From NCBI RefSeq assembly GCF_016591975.1, contig NZ_AP024169.1:4909001-4973000 (forward strand): a DNA stretch of 64,000 nt, read 5' to 3'. A program made the translations under genes and the position numbers. Shown here piece after piece: positions 62,890-64,000 of this stretch. The notes under the pieces are model-generated. The model was given only the letters and a program-made list of their open reading frames with translations, had not been told where the DNA came from and did no database searches. Numbering within the stretch: the stretch's first letter is position 1; the number at the start of each line of letters is the position of its first letter. The DNA comes from Anaeromicropila herbilytica. GTDB lineage: Bacteria > Bacillota > Clostridia > Lachnospirales > Lachnospiraceae.

Positions 62890-63897
62890 TTATATTACAT
62901 TTCCAATTGTCTGATTGACATATTCTACAATACCATTTTCTTGTAACTCTTTTAGACTAAAATGTTCCTCTATGCAGTACTCACTTGGTACGTCTATGAA
63001 TTCAATTTGATCTTCCATCTCATCTTGCTCTTCTAAGGAAAGTACATGAAAGAATTTTTCTTTCTTGTATCCTTCTACTAAGTTTCTATCTTTAAGCATA
63101 TAGACTTTATTACTTTCTGATAGCAATTCAACCATTGATTCATTCATGAATCCAACATTACATATTAGCACGTCATAATTTTCATTATATCTTATGGTAT
63201 GAAGTAATCTCTGGATATCCGTTTTAGAGATTTGATATAAATCAAATTCATGCTCTACACCAGCCAAACAATGGATTCCTACCAAAGGAATAGTCACTGC
63301 ATTTAACTTCACTATGAGATTTGATGATTCTTGCTTAAGATAATACAGAAGTTCAGATAGCGAATTACTAGTTGCATCTGTTAAAAGTAACATCGCCTCA
63401 AAGAGTGAAAAATCAATATAAAGTACTTGTTTATTCTTTGCAAGCGCCATACTTAAGGCAAAGGATAAATAAGAAGTGTCCAAGTCTCGATATGGTGAAT
63501 AGAAACTAATTATTTTAGCACCGTTTTGTGTACTTTTGACTTTTTGGACATCGGATGCACTTATGGTTTTAATATATTCTTCTGTCACCTTCTTCATAAT
63601 TATCTCTACTGATTGATATTTGAAAATACATTCATTTTCCATATCATTTCTTTGCAAGGTTTCCTCAGTTAATAATAAAACAAGCATATTATTCTCTTTA
63701 GTATATTCACTTATTGATAAGTCCCCTGAAGATAATAAAATATCAACTTTTTGATTCTCTAAGTAATGTTTCAAGTGCTCTTCTTTAGAAAATCCCATTA
63801 CCTCATACAAAGAAAGTCTAGCTTTTCTAAAATAATCCAGAAAATTATTTACGTAATCTATATCATAATCAAATAATATTAAACTCGCACTTTTCAA
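62890..63897 (-). CDS. TadZ/CpaE-like protein with degenerate P-loop
   Basis: Protein of 335 aa. A receiver-like N-terminal domain (about 1-115; SLILFDYDIDYVNNFLDYF) is followed by a MinD/ParA-type fold starting KIISFYSPYRDLDTSYLSFALSMAL. The usual KGGxGKT Walker A lysines are absent, as in many TadZ proteins, so ATP hydrolysis is unlikely. The start is TTG at 63897, after GGAGG. It should position the Tad pilus machinery. It is the first Tad gene visible here; earlier operon genes may lie beyond 64000. Confidence 0.85.
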   Translation of the reverse strand: MKSASLILFDYDIDYVNNFLDYFRKARLSLYEVMGFSKEEHLKHYLENQKVDILLSSGDLSISEYTKENNMLVLLLTEETLQRNDMENECIFKYQSVEIIMKKVTEEYIKTISASDVQKVKSTQNGAKIISFYSPYRDLDTSYLSFALSMALAKNKQVLYIDFSLFEAMLLLTDATSNSLSELLYYLKQESSNLIVKLNAVTIPLVGIHCLAGVEHEFDLYQISKTDIQRLLHTIRYNENYDVLICNVGFMNESMVELLSESNKVYMLKDRNLVEGYKKEKFFHVLSLEEQDEMEDQIEFIDVPSEYCIEEHFSLKELQENGIVEYVNQTIGNVI

Positions 63898-64000
63898 AGC
63901 CCCTTTTCCACCTCCTTATAAAATTTTGTAGTATAGATAATTTCAGAACCCAATAATATACATTAATGCTAATTTTGTCTTGATATTTATATCCTTTTCT

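Overview
The window is low-GC Firmicutes DNA, most like a Lachnospiraceae member (Lachnoclostridium-type). This is inferred from strong Shine-Dalgarno sites, AT-rich spacers, a clostridial Tad-like locus (DUF5702, DUF6382-FHA, Flp1), a TIGR03905 TSCPD protein and a DUF6472-type protein. No rRNA, tRNA, CRISPR array or prophage was recognised. Almost every gene is complete within the window.

Layout. 1-5.7 kb: a two-component system, then an operon of a VTC-domain polyphosphate polymerase, a DUF4956 membrane protein and a Cthe_2159-like lipoprotein; the spacer before the operon carries a perfect 11-bp tandem repeat that looks like an OmpR-type operator. 5.8-11.5 kb: a MerR/TipAS regulator with its operator, a BNR-repeat lipoprotein, a secreted 5'-nucleotidase and a HExxH protein. 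11.5-17.4 kb: a CPBP protease / response regulator / kinase operon, a DUF2975-XRE pair and a secreted transglutaminase-like protein. 17.6-23.6 kb: HD, GNAT and GrpB proteins, the dnaX-ybaB-recR operon and a phosphofructokinase. 24-30 kb: a secreted subtilisin whose upstream region carries a group II intron inserted just after a terminator. 30-38.4 kb: tandem paralogous chemoreceptors, NiaR, an acyltransferase and an M15 peptidase. 38.4-45.4 kb: pgi, mtnN, TSCPD, radical SAM, murG and HIT genes. 45.5-51.9 kb: two ABC-2 permeases without an ATPase, a soluble kinase, a flavodoxin-SCP2 protein and a rhomboid protease. 52.2-63.9 kb: a Tad/Flp pilus-like operon on the minus strand (TadZ, CpaF, TadB, TadC, Flp, DUF5702, two TadE-like proteins, prepilin peptidase, FHA).

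Main observation. Four genes lack any ATG/GTG/TTG at the place where family alignment and the Shine-Dalgarno site put the start, and instead have ATT or ATA there: the response regulator at 12863-13555 (ATT), the FHA protein at 52223-54085 (ATT), TadC at 59291 (ATT or ATA) and TadB at 60920-61660 (ATA overlapping the cpaF stop as ATAG). Three of the four are in the Tad operon. Ordinary gene calling would truncate all four.

Second observation. Several short, hairpin-forming repeat families recur between genes. One carries a GTCGCC/GGCGAC hairpin followed by a ready-made GGGAG ribosome site and provides the start region of two unrelated genes. Another (a double hairpin) sits inside a copy of a third repeat. 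Two more are MITE-like, with inverted ends of 23 and 29 bp.
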